Positions 8,424-17,504 of a stretch of DNA of 64,000 nucleotides are shown here, piece by piece (position 1 is the stretch's first letter; the number at the start of each line of letters is the position of its first letter). The translations under genes and the position numbers were made by a program. Below the pieces are notes generated by a model. The model ran no database searches. It was given only the letters and a program-made list of their open reading frames with translations, and was not told the origin of the DNA. The stretch is from Paludisphaera mucosa (GTDB taxonomy: Bacteria; Planctomycetota; Planctomycetia; Isosphaerales; Isosphaeraceae): assembly GCF_029589435.1 (NCBI RefSeq), contig NZ_JARRAG010000002.1, positions 2,108,001-2,172,000 of the forward strand. Reading direction: 5' to 3'.

Positions 8424-8921
8424 TCAGGTGAAGTTGACGAACTGGAGAGGATACTTCGGCCCGTTCTCCTTAAGGTGGGCGATCACCGCCTGGAGGTCGT
8501 CGACCTTCTTGCCCGTGATCCGGACCTTGTCGTCCATGATCTGGGCCTGCACCTTCACCTTGAGCTGCTTGACGTCCTTGACGATCTTGCGGGCGTCGTC
8601 GGACTCGATCCCCGAGTGGATCGTCATGGTCTCGCGGACCGAGTCGTGCGTCGCCTCTTCGAGCTTGCCCCGGACCACGGCGTTCACCGGCACCCCGCGC
8701 TTGGCCATCTTCTCCTTGAGGACCTGGAGCACGGTCTCCAACTGGCCCTTGTGGTCGCCCGTCAGGGTCAGCGTGTTGTCCTTCTTGTTGTACTCGATCG
8801 CAGCCTTGGTCCCCTTGAAGTCGTAGCGCACGGTGCACTCGTGCTGGGCCTGGGTGACGGCGTTGTGCATCTCGACCTGGTTGATCTCGCTGACCACGTC
8901 GAACGAATGGTTGTCGGCCAC
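8424..8921 (-). CDS. yajQ: YajQ family cyclic-di-GMP-binding protein
   Basis: A 165-residue protein matching YajQ over its whole length: N-terminal SFDVVSEINQVEMHNAV, then TVRYDFKGTKAAIE, and the C-terminal KVRITGKKVDDLQAVIAHL and PLQFVNF. The two ferredoxin-like halves resemble RNA-binding folds. Family members bind nucleotides, and in Xanthomonas a homologue binds cyclic-di-GMP and acts with a transcription factor. A cyclic-di-GMP link is plausible here because an HD-GYP phosphodiesterase-type gene lies in the same window, but that is only circumstantial. Confidence 0.95.
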   Translation of the reverse strand: MADNHSFDVVSEINQVEMHNAVTQAQHECTVRYDFKGTKAAIEYNKKDNTLTLTGDHKGQLETVLQVLKEKMAKRGVPVNAVVRGKLEEATHDSVRETMTIHSGIESDDARKIVKDVKQLKVKVQAQIMDDKVRITGKKVDDLQAVIAHLKENGPKYPLQFVNFT

Positions 8922-9031
8922 GGCTGCAAAAACCCCCTCGGGCTGGACGATTCGATGGGCATCCTGGGACGCGCGGAAACCCTAACGGATACCAGGCGGC
9001 CGCGCCGGCGGCAAGACGGACCGGGCCTCGG

Positions 9032-10336
9032 TCAGAACAGGCGGAGCGTCGTGACGGCGATCATGACCCCCATCCCGACCAGCAGCGGAACCACGACGTG
9101 GCGGATAAGGCTCGGCCCCGGGGCGTCCGACAGGCGGGCGCACATGGCCACGACGGCCGCCGCCGCGCTCATGGTCCGGCCGTAATGCGCGCCCAGCGAG
9201 GCCAACGCCCCGATCCGGACCGGATCCAGCCCCATTGCGTCGGCGGCGGGGACGAAGAACTCCATGATCGCCACCGCCGGCGCGATCCCGCTCCCGGAGA
9301 CCACGCCCAGGCCCCAGGGGAAGAGCACCGAGGCCACGGGCGCGAGCGCGGGGCGGTCGGTCAGGCTCCCCACGATCACCTGGATCAGGCCGCTGCGGCG
9401 GACCCCCTCGGCGAAGGTCGAAGCCGCCACGATCAGCGAGATGACGTGCGTGTAGGCGTACCCGGCCCCTTCGAAGAACTCGGGCGCGAGCCTCGGCCCG
9501 GTGCGCGGGGCCGCCGCCCAGGCCAGCATCACGCCGACGAGCATCGCCGCCAGGATCTTCGACGGCCCCGCGAACGCCGCCAGCGGCGACGCCGCGCCCA
9601 GCGCCCCGTCGGCGAACAGGATCGCCAGCGGCGCGATCGGGATCGCGGCCTTGAACGGGTTCACGCGCGGCTCGTCCGGGCCGAGTGGCTTCGGCTCGTC
9701 CTCGGGATCCGTCACGGCTTTGGCCCGTCGGTGGGCCAGGATCCAGAAGGTCAGGAGCGCCGCCCCGCAGGCCGCGAAGTTGAGCGGGGCCTGGCGGGCG
9801 ACGAGCGTCTGGCCCTCGATGCCGGTCAGCTCGGTGAGCTTCCGCATCTCGACCGCGCCGGGGTTGAACAGCTCGCCGCCCATGGACGCGCCCAGCAAGA
9901 GCACCGCGCCGGCCGTCGCGGCGTCGAGCCCGCCCGCCCGCAGCAGCGGGATCAGGATCGGCCCCAGCACGGCCGCCGTGCCGGCCTGGCTGACGATCGT
10001 CGTGTTCACGAGGTAGCCCGCCGCGATCCCCCCCGGGACCAGCAGCGCGGGGGCGTAGCGGAGCGGACGCAACAGGAGCCGCACCATCTCGCGGTCGCAG
10101 CCGGTGATCCGCAGGACGTAGGCGAACCCCATCGCCGAGCCGATCGGCACGATGGTCGCCGGGTTGCTCATCTCGGCGACGACCCGGGCCAGCATTTCGA
10201 CCATCCCCGGGCCCCCCGCCGCCGCGAACAGCGGGACCGCCCCCAGCAAGAGCACCAGGCGCACGTCGACCCGGCGGACGGTCAGGAAGACGACCGCCGC
10301 GAGGTCGAACATCGCCAGCCAGGCGAGGAACGTCAT
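9032..10336 (-). CDS. DcuC-family C4-dicarboxylate/anaerobic transporter
   Basis: A 434-residue inner-membrane carrier starting MTFLAWLAMFDLAAVVF, with about 11-12 hydrophobic segments. Characteristic features are a TTIVSQAGTAAVLGP loop in the first half, GASMGGELFNPGAVE, and GVVSGSGIAPAVAIMEFF in the second half, which resemble paired re-entrant loops of the DcuC/ArsB-like ion transporters. A soluble loop (about residues 200-225) is rich in Asp, Glu and Pro. The likely role is exchange or uptake of dicarboxylates, but family members with other substrates exist. The start has no strong ribosome binding site. It may be co-transcribed with yajQ (110-base gap). Confidence 0.8.
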   Translation of the reverse strand: MTFLAWLAMFDLAAVVFLTVRRVDVRLVLLLGAVPLFAAAGGPGMVEMLARVVAEMSNPATIVPIGSAMGFAYVLRITGCDREMVRLLLRPLRYAPALLVPGGIAAGYLVNTTIVSQAGTAAVLGPILIPLLRAGGLDAATAGAVLLLGASMGGELFNPGAVEMRKLTELTGIEGQTLVARQAPLNFAACGAALLTFWILAHRRAKAVTDPEDEPKPLGPDEPRVNPFKAAIPIAPLAILFADGALGAASPLAAFAGPSKILAAMLVGVMLAWAAAPRTGPRLAPEFFEGAGYAYTHVISLIVAASTFAEGVRRSGLIQVIVGSLTDRPALAPVASVLFPWGLGVVSGSGIAPAVAIMEFFVPAADAMGLDPVRIGALASLGAHYGRTMSAAAAVVAMCARLSDAPGPSLIRHVVVPLLVGMGVMIAVTTLRLF

Positions 10337-10552
10337 GAGGATTCTCGATCGCGCGACCCAAGGGATTCCGAAGGTGCCACGATCTTGCGACCCGGCCGGA
10401 TCCAGCACAAGGGGCTGGCGCGTCGTGGGCCCGCGATTCGAGGCGGCCTGGGCGCCGGCTGCAAGCCCCAGACACCGGCGAGGCGAGGTGCAGGTTCGTC
10501 CCTGGCACATGCCAGCGATCGGATGCGAGAATGTCGGCGGGAGGTCGTCGCC

Positions 10553-10885
10553 ATGTCCACTCTCGCGAGGCGCAAGCTGTACCTGGCCACGTCGGCCCTG
10601 CTGCTCGGGGCGATCGCCGCCCATTTCCTATCCATGGGACAGGCCGCCCGTGGGATGATGGCGATGGCCCGAGCCGCGGGCATGCCGGCGGAGCGTTCGC
10701 GACTGCACGAGGCCGCGGCCTGGCACGTCCGCCGGTCGGGCCATTACGAGTTCCTCGGCCTGGGCCTCGCCGTGCTGGCGATGGGCGCCTGGTGGGGCTC
10801 CCGCAATCGAGACGAGCCGGGCCCGCAAATCGTCCTCGTCATCCTCCTTGGCCTTTACTTGTTGCTGCTGCCCCTCATGGTTTGA
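10553..10885 (+). CDS. Small three-helix membrane protein
   Basis: A 110-residue protein, start chosen at ATG 10553 for the GGGAGG element nine bases upstream. Three hydrophobic stretches are visible: LYLATSALLLGAIAAHFL (9-26), YEFLGLGLAVLAMGAWWG, and PQIVLVILLGLYLLLLPL at the C-terminus. The loop between the first two is Met/Arg/His-rich. No family recognised. It precedes a polysaccharide-lyase-like gene by 67 bases on the same strand, so the two may share a transcript. Confidence 0.65.
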   Translation: MSTLARRKLYLATSALLLGAIAAHFLSMGQAARGMMAMARAAGMPAERSRLHEAAAWHVRRSGHYEFLGLGLAVLAMGAWWGSRNRDEPGPQIVLVILLGLYLLLLPLMV

Positions 10886-10952
10886 CCACCGTGCCGAGAG
10901 TTTCGCGTATCGAGAAGGTGGTGCGACTCGGCACGGGCGGGAGGCGTATTCG

Positions 10953-12011
10953 ATGAAGTTCCCACGCGGGCGCCGGGCTGTCGGCCTGGCCGTGGTCCTG
11001 GCGGCGGGGATCGCGGCGATCTCGCGGCTCGGCCCGGGCCCGACGACGATCGCCGCACCCCATGAGAAGGACGTGGAGTACGCCGTCGAGCACGACGGAG
11101 AGATGTACAAGGTCGTCCGCGGCGCCGTCTATCGCGTTGGTCCCGATCCCGGCCGCCTGACGTTCGTCGAGGCCCTCTACGACCCCGACTTCTTCGCCGA
11201 GAATTACGTCGTCGTCGACGGCACGCCCAATCGGAGAGACCTCGACACCGGCAAGCTCTATCCGACCCGTCGCCATTTCGAAGAAGGCTTCGAGGGGGCG
11301 GAGAGCCTGGCCGACCTCATCGACCCGTCGCGGGGCTGGACCGCCCTGACGCTCCAGTCGCCGCTGGCCCCGAACGTCGCCGATTACGTCGCGCTCCGGA
11401 ATCGCATCCTGGGCGGAAGGGGCGGCTTCCTCGACAACCGGGTCGAGGTCGCCCCCGCGCAGGCCCATTCCGGCGGTCGGTCGCTGCGATGCGAGTGCGT
11501 CGCCCCCTCGCCGGGCATGATCTGCGCCAAGGCGTCGCTCTCGACCGAACTGCTCCATTTCGTCAAAGGCGACGACGTCTGGTTCTCGGCCTGGTATTTC
11601 GCGGCGGCCGACGGCGGCAGGCCCCTCGGCCTGGCCGACCTGGAGTCGACCTGGATCAAGGAATATCCGGGGATGCGTATCCTGATCGACCCGTCGTCGG
11701 GAGCCCTCTACGCCGAGTTGAAGTGGGCGGACAAGCCCGCGTACCGCCAGCCGCCGGGTCGCGAGGTCGCCTTCCCCGTCGGCCGGTGGACGAACGTCCG
11801 GCTCCACCTGCGGCTTTCGGAGCGGCCTGACGGCCGGGTCGCGTTATGGCAGGACGGCGCGAAGCTCATCGAGGCCGAGGGGCCGACGCTCCCCCTGGCG
11901 AACGCCGTCTACAACGACCTGGAGGTCGGCGTCACGGCCCACGTCGGCCGCCCGGACGTCGCGGCCCTGTTCGTCGACGACGTGGTGATCTCGGCCGATC
12001 CGATCCCCTGA
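10953..12011 (+). CDS. Polysaccharide-lyase-like exported protein (concanavalin-A-like fold)
   Basis: A 352-residue protein with an N-terminal signal anchor (RAVGLAVVLAAGIAAI, residues 8-23). After about 130 residues of unassigned sequence, the C-terminal 200 residues resemble the heparin-lyase-I-like jelly-roll (PF14099 type). Visible features are a GGRSLRCEC strand, DDVWFSAWYF, STWIKEYPGMRI, VGRWTNVRLHLRLS, DGRVALWQDG, and DDVVISADP at the end. Such proteins act on polysaccharides outside the cytoplasm or are non-catalytic relatives. Substrate and catalytic residues cannot be fixed from the sequence. The ribosome binding site is GGGAGG, nine bases before ATG 10953. Confidence 0.6.
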   Translation: MKFPRGRRAVGLAVVLAAGIAAISRLGPGPTTIAAPHEKDVEYAVEHDGEMYKVVRGAVYRVGPDPGRLTFVEALYDPDFFAENYVVVDGTPNRRDLDTGKLYPTRRHFEEGFEGAESLADLIDPSRGWTALTLQSPLAPNVADYVALRNRILGGRGGFLDNRVEVAPAQAHSGGRSLRCECVAPSPGMICAKASLSTELLHFVKGDDVWFSAWYFAAADGGRPLGLADLESTWIKEYPGMRILIDPSSGALYAELKWADKPAYRQPPGREVAFPVGRWTNVRLHLRLSERPDGRVALWQDGAKLIEAEGPTLPLANAVYNDLEVGVTAHVGRPDVAALFVDDVVISADPIP

Positions 12012-12145
12012 GTCGGCCCCCCCCCGTCCGTCGGCGAATCGCCGTTTGCTCCCGGAACTTCCGATCGCAAATCGGCGATCCTGGCGCATGGTGCATGGAG
12101 AGGGCGATGCGCCTGTTGGTTTGTTCGAGCGGTCCAGCGGAGGGT

Positions 12146-12607
12146 TCAGACGATGAGATACGTCGCGATACCGCCTCGGTGCCCGACCCAGAGCTGCACC
12201 CACTGGCCGTCCGGGTCCTCATCGCCGCTCGGCGTGTAACCCATCTCGATCGAGTTCAACATGGGAAGCCACGGGTTCGGCAAGTCGGAGAGTTCCGGAT
12301 CATGCTCCCAGCCATAGGCCGAAGAGATCGCCACGATGATCGATTCCCGGGCACCCGCCCCGATGAACAGGCCCTTCTGGAACACGACTTCCACCGCATG
12401 CCTGGACTCGGGCGAGGCGTGGCCCGCGGTCTGGGTCAGCCCGTACGCATGGGCCGGGGTGACGTCATGAGTCGCGAGCACTCGCTGGATCGCCGGGCGA
12501 ACCTTCTGCAGGAAATCCTGGATCAGGGCCTCCGCGTCGGCTGTGATCATTTCCCTGCACCATCGGATGCGATTCAGTCGACGAACCAGCGTCTCGATGG
12601 GTTCCAT
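12146..12607 (-). CDS. Hypothetical protein
   Basis: A 153-residue protein starting MEPIETLVRRLNRIRW. The N-terminal half is helical, and the C-terminal half is strand-rich and acidic (SGDEDPDGQWVQLWVGH). There is no signal peptide, membrane segment or family motif that I recognise. Longer in-frame upstream starts exist, but the sequence before MEPIETL is Arg-rich and looks non-coding. The upstream gap of 244 bases contains a locally A+T-rich patch (about 12740-12790), the likely promoter area. Confidence 0.5.
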   Translation of the reverse strand: MEPIETLVRRLNRIRWCREMITADAEALIQDFLQKVRPAIQRVLATHDVTPAHAYGLTQTAGHASPESRHAVEVVFQKGLFIGAGARESIIVAISSAYGWEHDPELSDLPNPWLPMLNSIEMGYTPSGDEDPDGQWVQLWVGHRGGIATYLIV

Positions 12608-12851
12608 GGCCCTGGCCCGACCGTCCTCACGCCGTCGAGGGGTCGTCAATCCGGCCGGGAGGAGGCCGTCCCGTCCCCAGGTTCGCAGCTCGTGACGCGC
12701 CGAGGTCGTGCCCCGAGATTTTCGTTCGAAACGCGCCATTGAAGCCAATCTGTCACAATCTCATAAATCGATATTGGAGAAAGATTTAGGTCGAGGATTC
12801 GGCCCCCTTTGGGCTTACCAACGGAGCCAGACGAAGCCGAGTTCGGGAGGT

Positions 12852-13832
12852 TCAAAGCCAGCGGTTCGCGAGGGCGTCGAAGAAGGGGCCGACGTCGACG
12901 TTGCCGCCCGACAGGACGGCCCCGACGCGGCGGCCGGCGAAGGCCGGCTGGCGTTCGAGCAAGGGGGCGACGACCACGGCGCTCGACGGCTCGACGAGCA
13001 TCTTGAGGCGTTCCCAGAGGAACCGGAGGGCGGCGACGATGTCGGCCTCGGCGGCGGTCTCGATGCGGTCGACCTGGCGGGAGATGACGGCGAAGGGGCG
13101 GGTGCCGAGGGTCGTGCGGAGGCCGTCGGCGATCGTCCGGGGGTCGCCGGAGGGCTCGATGCGGCCGGACGCCAGCGAGCGGCGGGCGTCGTCGGCGCGT
13201 TCGGGCTCGACGCCCACGACGAGAGTCTCGGGCGACCGGGCCTTGACCGCGAGGGTCGTGCCCGCGATGAGCCCGCCGCCGCCCACGGGGACCATGACGC
13301 AGTCGAGCGGGCCGGCCTGGTCGAGCAGCTCCCACGCGGCGGTGGCCTGGCCGGCGATGACGTTCCAGTCGTTGAACGGGTGGACGAGGGTCAGCCCCTT
13401 GCGGGCGACCTCGTCGGCCACGGCCTCCTCGCGGGCGGCGATGGTCGGCTCGCAGAGCCGGATCGTCGCCCCGTAGCCGGCCGTCGCCGATTGCTTGATC
13501 TGGGGGGCGGTGTGCGGCATCACGACCGTCACCGGGACGCCGAGTTGGGCCCCCGCGAGCGCCAGGGCCTGGCCGTGGTTGCCCGACGAATGGGTGACGA
13601 CCCCCGCGCGTTTGGCCTCCTCGTCCAGCAGCAGGAGCGCGTTCATCGCCCCCCGGAACTTGAAGGCCCCCACGCGCTGGAGGTTCTCGCATTTCAGGAA
13701 GACCGAGGCCCCGGCGCGCTCGTCGAGGGTCCGCGAGGTCATCACCGGGGTCTTGTGGACCCAGGGGGCCAGGCGCTCGACGGCCTCGCGGATCTGGGCC
13801 TCGCCGATGGGGATCTCGGGGGATGGCGACAT
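12852..13832 (-). CDS. PLP-dependent threonine/serine dehydratase
   Basis: A 326-residue fold-type II pyridoxal-phosphate enzyme. The PLP lysine lies in VGAFKFRGAMN, the substrate loop in HSSGNHGQALAL, and the phosphate-binding loop in VPVGGGGLIAG. The C-terminal cofactor contact is LSGGNVD. It lacks the regulatory ACT domain of biosynthetic IlvA, so it resembles catabolic threonine ammonia-lyases or serine racemase/dehydratases that convert Thr or Ser to 2-oxo acids and ammonia. Its ATG shares one base with the stop of the upstream hypothetical gene (TGATG), which indicates translational coupling; thrS lies just before that. Confidence 0.88.
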   Translation of the reverse strand: MSPSPEIPIGEAQIREAVERLAPWVHKTPVMTSRTLDERAGASVFLKCENLQRVGAFKFRGAMNALLLLDEEAKRAGVVTHSSGNHGQALALAGAQLGVPVTVVMPHTAPQIKQSATAGYGATIRLCEPTIAAREEAVADEVARKGLTLVHPFNDWNVIAGQATAAWELLDQAGPLDCVMVPVGGGGLIAGTTLAVKARSPETLVVGVEPERADDARRSLASGRIEPSGDPRTIADGLRTTLGTRPFAVISRQVDRIETAAEADIVAALRFLWERLKMLVEPSSAVVVAPLLERQPAFAGRRVGAVLSGGNVDVGPFFDALANRWL

Positions 13833-14344
13833 CAGCCTGGGTCTCCGGTCGTTTCGGGGGCTTGCGAAGTCCCGCTCGCCTCGCCCGCCGCGAGGCCTCG
13901 GAGCCGGGCCCCGAGCCGTTCCAGGGACAGGATCGGGAACGGACGACCCCAGGCCGACTCGAACGCGTCGGCCGCGATGCTGCCCTGCAGCCTCCTGAGG
14001 CCGCGCCAAAAGACTCTCGCCAGGGTCGCCGCATCGGTTTCCACGACCGCGATTGGGGCGGATCCGTCCCCTCGATCGCTCGCCGACCTCTCGGAAACCT
14101 CCAGCCGGCTCTGGCCTGCGACCGTGACCATGCGGAACCGATAGCGAACGGGCTCCGTGTTCCAGTTCACCATGACTTCGGAATCGCCGCCCAGCAGTCG
14201 GTTCGCGGAACCGGCGAGTCCGGCGATGGGATCGTCGGGAATGGGCGAGGCGCTGAATTCCAGGTCTAACTTCGGAGCGGTCAGGCGGACCCCGACCCAT
14301 CCGCCCGTGGGCGGTCCGAGGTCCAGGCGTAGGCGGTCGCCCAT
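13832..14344 (-). CDS. Hypothetical protein between thrS and the dehydratase gene
   Basis: A 170-residue protein with ATG at 14344 preceded by GAGGG at seven bases; a TTG two codons earlier is an alternative. It is Arg-rich with alternating strands (MVNWNTEPVRYRFRMVTVAG) and a C-terminal helical part (ATLARVFWRGLRRLQGSIAA). No signal peptide and no recognised domain. It starts 27 bases after the thrS stop and overlaps the dehydratase start by one base, so the three form one operon. A role linked to translation or amino-acid metabolism is only a guess from position. Confidence 0.6.
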   Translation of the reverse strand: MGDRLRLDLGPPTGGWVGVRLTAPKLDLEFSASPIPDDPIAGLAGSANRLLGGDSEVMVNWNTEPVRYRFRMVTVAGQSRLEVSERSASDRGDGSAPIAVVETDAATLARVFWRGLRRLQGSIAADAFESAWGRPFPILSLERLGARLRGLAAGEASGTSQAPETTGDPG

Positions 14345-14371
14345 GTCCAAACCCTCGTCCCTCGCCCGGCC

Positions 14372-16582
14372 TCAATACTCGTGATTCGCGCCCGACTCCT
14401 CAGGAGGCGTCGGAGGGGCCAGAGGCGCGGCCTGGTGGAAGACGCGCTCGACGTCTTCCTTGCGGACGCGGGCGAGGGCGTCTTCGAGGGTCATGACGCC
14501 GAGGTCGCCGGCGGTGCGGTCGCGGTAGGCGACGCTCTGGGCCTCGGCCTCCTTGGCGCCGACGACGAACATGACGGGGATCTTCTGCATCTGGGCGTCG
14601 CGGATCTTGGCCCCGATCTTCTCGGGGCGGTGGTCCATCGAGGCCCGGAAGCCGGCGTCGGTCAGCTTCTTGAGGACGGTCTCGGCGTAGTCGGCGGCCT
14701 TGTCCGAGATCGGCAGGACGCGGACCTGCTCGGGCGCCAGCCAGAGCGGGAAGGCCCCGGCGAAGTGCTCGATCAGGATGCCCATGAACCGCTCCATGCT
14801 GCCGAACGGGGCGCGATGGATCATGACCGGCCGGTGCATGTGGTTGTCGGCCCCGACGTACTCCAGGCCGAACCGCTCGGGGAGCAGGTAGTCGAGCTGG
14901 ACGGTGCCGAGCTGCCACTGGCGGCCGATGCAGTCGCGGACGATGAAGTCGGCCTTGGGCCCGTAGAAGGCCGCCTCGCCGGCCGCCTCTTCGTAAGGCA
15001 GGCCCATCTCGTCGAGCACGGCGCGGATGTCGGCCTCGGCCCCGCGCCAGGTGTCGCCGGCGGCGCCCTGGTACTTGGGGTCTTCGGGGTCGTGCTTGGA
15101 GAGCCGGACGCGGTAGTCTTCCAGGCCCAGCGAGCCGAGGACGAACTGGGTCAGCTCCAGGGTCGACCGGAACTCCTCGCGGACCTGCTCGTGGGTGCAG
15201 AAGAGGTGGGCGTCGTCCTGGGTGAAGCCCCGGACGCGGGTCAGGCCCGACAGCTCCCCCGACTGCTCGTAGCGATAGACCGTCCCGAACTCGGCCAGCC
15301 GCAGCGGCAGCTCGCGGTAGCTGCGGGGCTGGGCGGCGAAGATCTGGATGTGGTGCGGGCAGTTCATCGGCTTGAGCAGGTATTCCTCGAACTCGCAGGT
15401 CTGTTCGAGGTAGCCGATCCGCTCCGCCGCGCTCATCTCGAAGTACGGCCGGGTGAACTTCGACTCGGACGAGGCGTCGGGCAGGCGCTCGGGGATGCCG
15501 GCCTTGGCGAGCAGCACGCGCTGGGCGTCGTCGTCGAGGGTCTGGGCGGCGAGGCCGTCGAGCAACTCCTTGGCGGAGGCGTCGGCGGGCATCTTGAGCG
15601 GCGGGAACTGGGAATCCTTGTAGTACGGGTAGTGGCCGCTGGTCTTGTACAGCTCGACCTTGCCGATGTGCGGGGTGTAGACCGGCTGGTAGCCCCGCTT
15701 CATCAGCTCGGACTTCATGAAGGTTTCGAGCAGGCCGCGGACGATGGCGCCCTTGGGCATCCAGAGGATCAGGCCGGGGCCGACCAGGGGCGAGACGGTG
15801 AACAGGCTCAGCTCCTTGCCGAGCTTGCGGTGGTCGCGCTTGCGGGCCTCCTCGACCTGGGCGAGGTAGGCGTCCAGCTCTTTCTTGTCGAAGAACGCGG
15901 TGCCGTAGAGCCGCTGGAGCATCGGCCGGTCGGTGCGGCCCTTCCAGTACGACCCGGCGATCGACAGCAGCTTGAACGCCCCGACCTTCCCGGCGTTGGG
16001 GATGTGAGGCCCCCGGCAGAGGTCGACGAACTCGCCCTGGCGGTAGAAGCTCAGGACGCCGAATTTCTTCAGCTCCTCGTCGATGTGCTCGACCTTGAGG
16101 GTCTGGCCGAGGTCGCCCACGAACTCGCGGGCCTGGTCGACGGGCAGGGTGAACCGCTCGAAGGGCTCGGCCTCCTTGGTGATCTTGGCCATCTCGGCCT
16201 CGATCGCGGGGAAGTCGTCCTCGGAGATGCTGCGGCCGTCGACCTCCATGTCGTAGTAGAAGCCGGTCGCGGTGGTCGGCCCGAAGGCCAGCCGGACGCC
16301 CGGGAAGATCCGCATCACGGCGCGGGCCATGATGTGCGCCGTGGAGTGGCGGAGGACGTCGAGGGCCTCGCGGTCGCGCGAGGTCAGCAGCCTCAGCTCG
16401 ATGGCCCCGCGCGTCGGGTCGCCGTTCTCCAGGGGGCGGTCGAGGTCGACGATCGCGCCGTCGACCACGGCCGCGACCGAGGCGTCGGCCAGCCGCTTGC
16501 CGATCCCGGCCGCGACGTCGCGGGGGCTGGTCCCCTCGGGATATTCCTTGACCGACCCGTCCGGCAGCTTGATCTGGAGCAT
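14372..16582 (-). CDS. thrS: Threonyl-tRNA synthetase
   Basis: A 736-residue class II synthetase that charges tRNA-Thr. Order: TGS domain (1-64), editing domain with [10 protein letters not shown] and [10 protein letters not shown], catalytic core, and C-terminal anticodon domain (from about 640). Motif 2 is [18 protein letters not shown] and motif 3 [13 protein letters not shown]. Two departures: about 65 extra residues (roughly 328-392) sit between the YYKDSQF segment and the zinc-ligand segment, and that segment reads KPMNCPHH where most enzymes read KPMNCPGH. Typical length is about 640. The start [10 protein letters not shown] gives the normal TGS beginning, though its ribosome binding site is poorly placed. 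Confidence 0.97.
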   Translation of the reverse strand: MLQIKLPDGSVKEYPEGTSPRDVAAGIGKRLADASVAAVVDGAIVDLDRPLENGDPTRGAIELRLLTSRDREALDVLRHSTAHIMARAVMRIFPGVRLAFGPTTATGFYYDMEVDGRSISEDDFPAIEAEMAKITKEAEPFERFTLPVDQAREFVGDLGQTLKVEHIDEELKKFGVLSFYRQGEFVDLCRGPHIPNAGKVGAFKLLSIAGSYWKGRTDRPMLQRLYGTAFFDKKELDAYLAQVEEARKRDHRKLGKELSLFTVSPLVGPGLILWMPKGAIVRGLLETFMKSELMKRGYQPVYTPHIGKVELYKTSGHYPYYKDSQFPPLKMPADASAKELLDGLAAQTLDDDAQRVLLAKAGIPERLPDASSESKFTRPYFEMSAAERIGYLEQTCEFEEYLLKPMNCPHHIQIFAAQPRSYRELPLRLAEFGTVYRYEQSGELSGLTRVRGFTQDDAHLFCTHEQVREEFRSTLELTQFVLGSLGLEDYRVRLSKHDPEDPKYQGAAGDTWRGAEADIRAVLDEMGLPYEEAAGEAAFYGPKADFIVRDCIGRQWQLGTVQLDYLLPERFGLEYVGADNHMHRPVMIHRAPFGSMERFMGILIEHFAGAFPLWLAPEQVRVLPISDKAADYAETVLKKLTDAGFRASMDHRPEKIGAKIRDAQMQKIPVMFVVGAKEAEAQSVAYRDRTAGDLGVMTLEDALARVRKEDVERVFHQAAPLAPPTPPEESGANHEY

Positions 16583-16695
16583 CTTCGGCCGCTTCTCCGC
16601 TCTCCCCGGGGCCGTTTCGCGACCCCAGGGCGTTCCCCCGCACCTGCTTCCAAGCCCCCAAGCGTACCCGACCGGTGTTCGCCTGCCAATGCCGG

Positions 16696-17142
16696 TCAAG
16701 GAGCCAGGACGTCGCCCGGCGTCACGACCTGGATGTCGGGGTAGGCGCGAAAGTCCTGGGGATTGAGGGTGAGGATCCGATCCACCCCGTGGACGATCAC
16801 GGCGGCGACGAGACGTGCGTCGTGCGCCTTTTCCTCGATCACCGGCGTCGATGCGACGATCTCCTCCCACATCGCATAGATCGCCGCGACGTCGTCGAGG
16901 AGCGGGAATACGGACTTGAACTGCTCGATGTCCGCAAGGGCTTCGGAAGGTGTCCGGCCCAGACCGTTGGCGGCGGTCGGGCGGGTCGACACGACCCAGT
17001 ACTCATCGAGGTTCTGGGGCGTGATGCACAGGGTTCCCCCGTCGAGGAAGGGTCGCGCCACGGCCTGAGAGGTCGGCCCATGCATCGGGGCCGCGAGGTG
17101 GATGAGGCGGACGAGGATGTTCGTGTCGACGAGCAGCCTCAT
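16696..17142 (-). CDS. vapC: PIN-domain toxin, VapC type
   Basis: A 148-residue PIN-domain ribonuclease, the toxin of a type II toxin-antitoxin pair. The acidic metal site is visible: Asp in [13 protein letters not shown], Glu in LDEYWVV, Asp in AHDARLVA, and Asp in LTLNPQDF. Such toxins cleave tRNA or rRNA. Its ATG overlaps the antitoxin stop codon by four bases (ATGA), the standard arrangement for coupled toxin-antitoxin genes. thrS lies 113 bases downstream on the same strand. Confidence 0.88.
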   Translation of the reverse strand: MRLLVDTNILVRLIHLAAPMHGPTSQAVARPFLDGGTLCITPQNLDEYWVVSTRPTAANGLGRTPSEALADIEQFKSVFPLLDDVAAIYAMWEEIVASTPVIEEKAHDARLVAAVIVHGVDRILTLNPQDFRAYPDIQVVTPGDVLAP

Positions 17143-17417
17143 TCACCCCTTCCTTCATAGATGCCCTCGCGATCGTCGCGTACGGCGCCGACGCGCGCCC
17201 CTCGGGATTCGACGTACTCCCAAAAGCGACGGAGCCTCTCCTCGCCGGATTCCGGCCGGGGCGTCGTCGTCTCCTGTCGCTGTCGAGCCTCGCCCCGCAG
17301 GTTGGCGACGATCGTGCGGAGGCCGTCGATGACCGGGCCGGGAAGGCCGGTCAGGTCGAGGACCTGAGGGCGGTCGGGGTCTTCGGCCCTGGCCGTGGGA
17401 TCGATGTTGGTGCTCAT
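17139..17417 (-). CDS. Antitoxin partner of the PIN-domain toxin
   Basis: A 92-residue acidic protein encoded immediately upstream of the toxin, with a four-base overlap. It starts MSTNIDPTARAEDPDRPQVL, followed by a short strand-helix unit (LDLTGLPGPVIDGLRTIVANL) similar to that of planctomycete VapB-like antitoxins. The C-terminal half (RLRRFWEYVES, then GIYEGRGE) probably wraps the toxin. The promoter at 17463-17468 lies about 45 bases upstream. Assignment rests mainly on gene order, size and overlap. Confidence 0.7.
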   Translation of the reverse strand: MSTNIDPTARAEDPDRPQVLDLTGLPGPVIDGLRTIVANLRGEARQRQETTTPRPESGEERLRRFWEYVESRGARVGAVRDDREGIYEGRGE

Positions 17418-17462
17418 CCGCTCTGCTCCTGACGTCCGCCGGATTCGGTCGCCTCGCGCCCC

Positions 17463-17468
17463 ATTATA
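17463..17468 (-). promoter_or_regulatory. Candidate -10 box for the toxin-antitoxin operon
   Basis: On the minus strand this reads TATAAT, a perfect sigma-70 -10 hexamer in an otherwise very G+C-rich region, 45 bases upstream of the antitoxin start. No good -35 box is present at 16-18 bases. The surrounding CCATTATATCCATGG contains a short CCAT/ATGG dyad that could be an autoregulatory site. Confidence 0.45.
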
Positions 17469-17504
17469 TCCATGGAACGAGAGCGGCGGATGTCCGGCGT
17501 CTCC

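Noticed and set aside
14381-16744. Long antisense frame over thrS
   Set aside because: Same composition effect; the sense strand encodes all ThrRS motifs.
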